NCBI GenBank assembly: GCA_946629405.1
Contig: CAMOXW010000157.1
Span: forward strand, 1-5,516
Direction: 5' to 3'
Source: an uncultured Ruminococcus sp.
Lineage (GTDB): Bacteria; Bacillota_A; Clostridia; Oscillospirales; Ruminococcaceae
Length of the DNA: 5,516 nt
The notes beneath the pieces were generated by a model. The model was not told the DNA's origin and made no database searches. It worked only from the letters and a program-made list of their open reading frames with translations. Below are positions 5,496 through 5,516 of this stretch, in pieces. The stretch's first letter is position 1; the number at the start of each line of letters is the position of its first letter. Made by a program: the position numbers and the translations under genes.

Positions 5496-5516
5496 AGAAG
5501 TACCGGCACGTCAGGA

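Larger units (their letters stand above)
5193..5516. other. Structured divergent intergenic region
   Basis: No coding frame is convincing here. The region is AT-rich and carries, from left to right, the operon's ribosome binding site, a 16-bp palindrome (5221-5236), DnaA-box-like 9-mers and TTCAAC repeats (5313-5402), a 7-bp inverted repeat (5452-5475) and a rightward promoter (5468-5495). Genes diverge from it on the left, and by the promoter direction also on the right. I found no convincing sigma-A promoter for the leftward operon. Confidence 0.75.

Noticed and set aside
1..5516. CRISPR arrays, tRNA/rRNA genes, insertion sequences
   Set aside because: No regularly spaced repeats, cloverleaf-like segments, transposase frames or terminal inverted repeats were seen.

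Overview
The window looks like a chromosomal segment from a gut or rumen Ruminococcus-type Firmicute (Oscillospiraceae). This rests on a type I dockerin of ruminococcal style on a secreted esterase, a bacterial serpin, AAGGAG-type ribosome binding sites and sigma-A promoters close to consensus. The assignment is inferred from gene content; no marker gene is present.

Left part (1-1277): a serpin gene enters from beyond the window on the + strand and ends at 1152. Two back-to-back intrinsic terminators (1202-1238 and 1251-1276) separate it from the convergent gene on its right. Middle (1278-2700): a minus-strand gene for a secreted SGNH/GDSL hydrolase with a C-terminal dockerin. It has its own textbook promoter (TTGACA, 17 bp, TATAAT) and a cre/LacI-type operator-like dyad just upstream of the -35. 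It is probably an accessory esterase of a cellulosome-like complex under carbohydrate control.

Right part (2736-5192): a tight minus-strand operon transcribed in the order LCP-like membrane protein, TatD-family nuclease/hydrolase, PP2C-family protein phosphatase. The first two genes overlap by 8 bp and the last two are 11 bp apart. The LCP-like protein has lost the arginines and the aspartate that define active LCP ligases. The phosphatase lacks the usual Arg of its first motif.

Right edge (5193-5516): a 324-bp intergenic region that is structured. It holds a perfect 16-bp palindrome in the operon leader, a cluster of DnaA-box-like 9-mers, two perfect 8-1-8 inverted repeats built from TTCAAC half-sites with centres exactly 42 bp apart, and a strong extended -10 promoter firing rightwards out of the window. 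With genes diverging on both sides, this could be an origin or dnaA promoter region, or a regulator-controlled divergent promoter. The gene that would decide lies outside the window.
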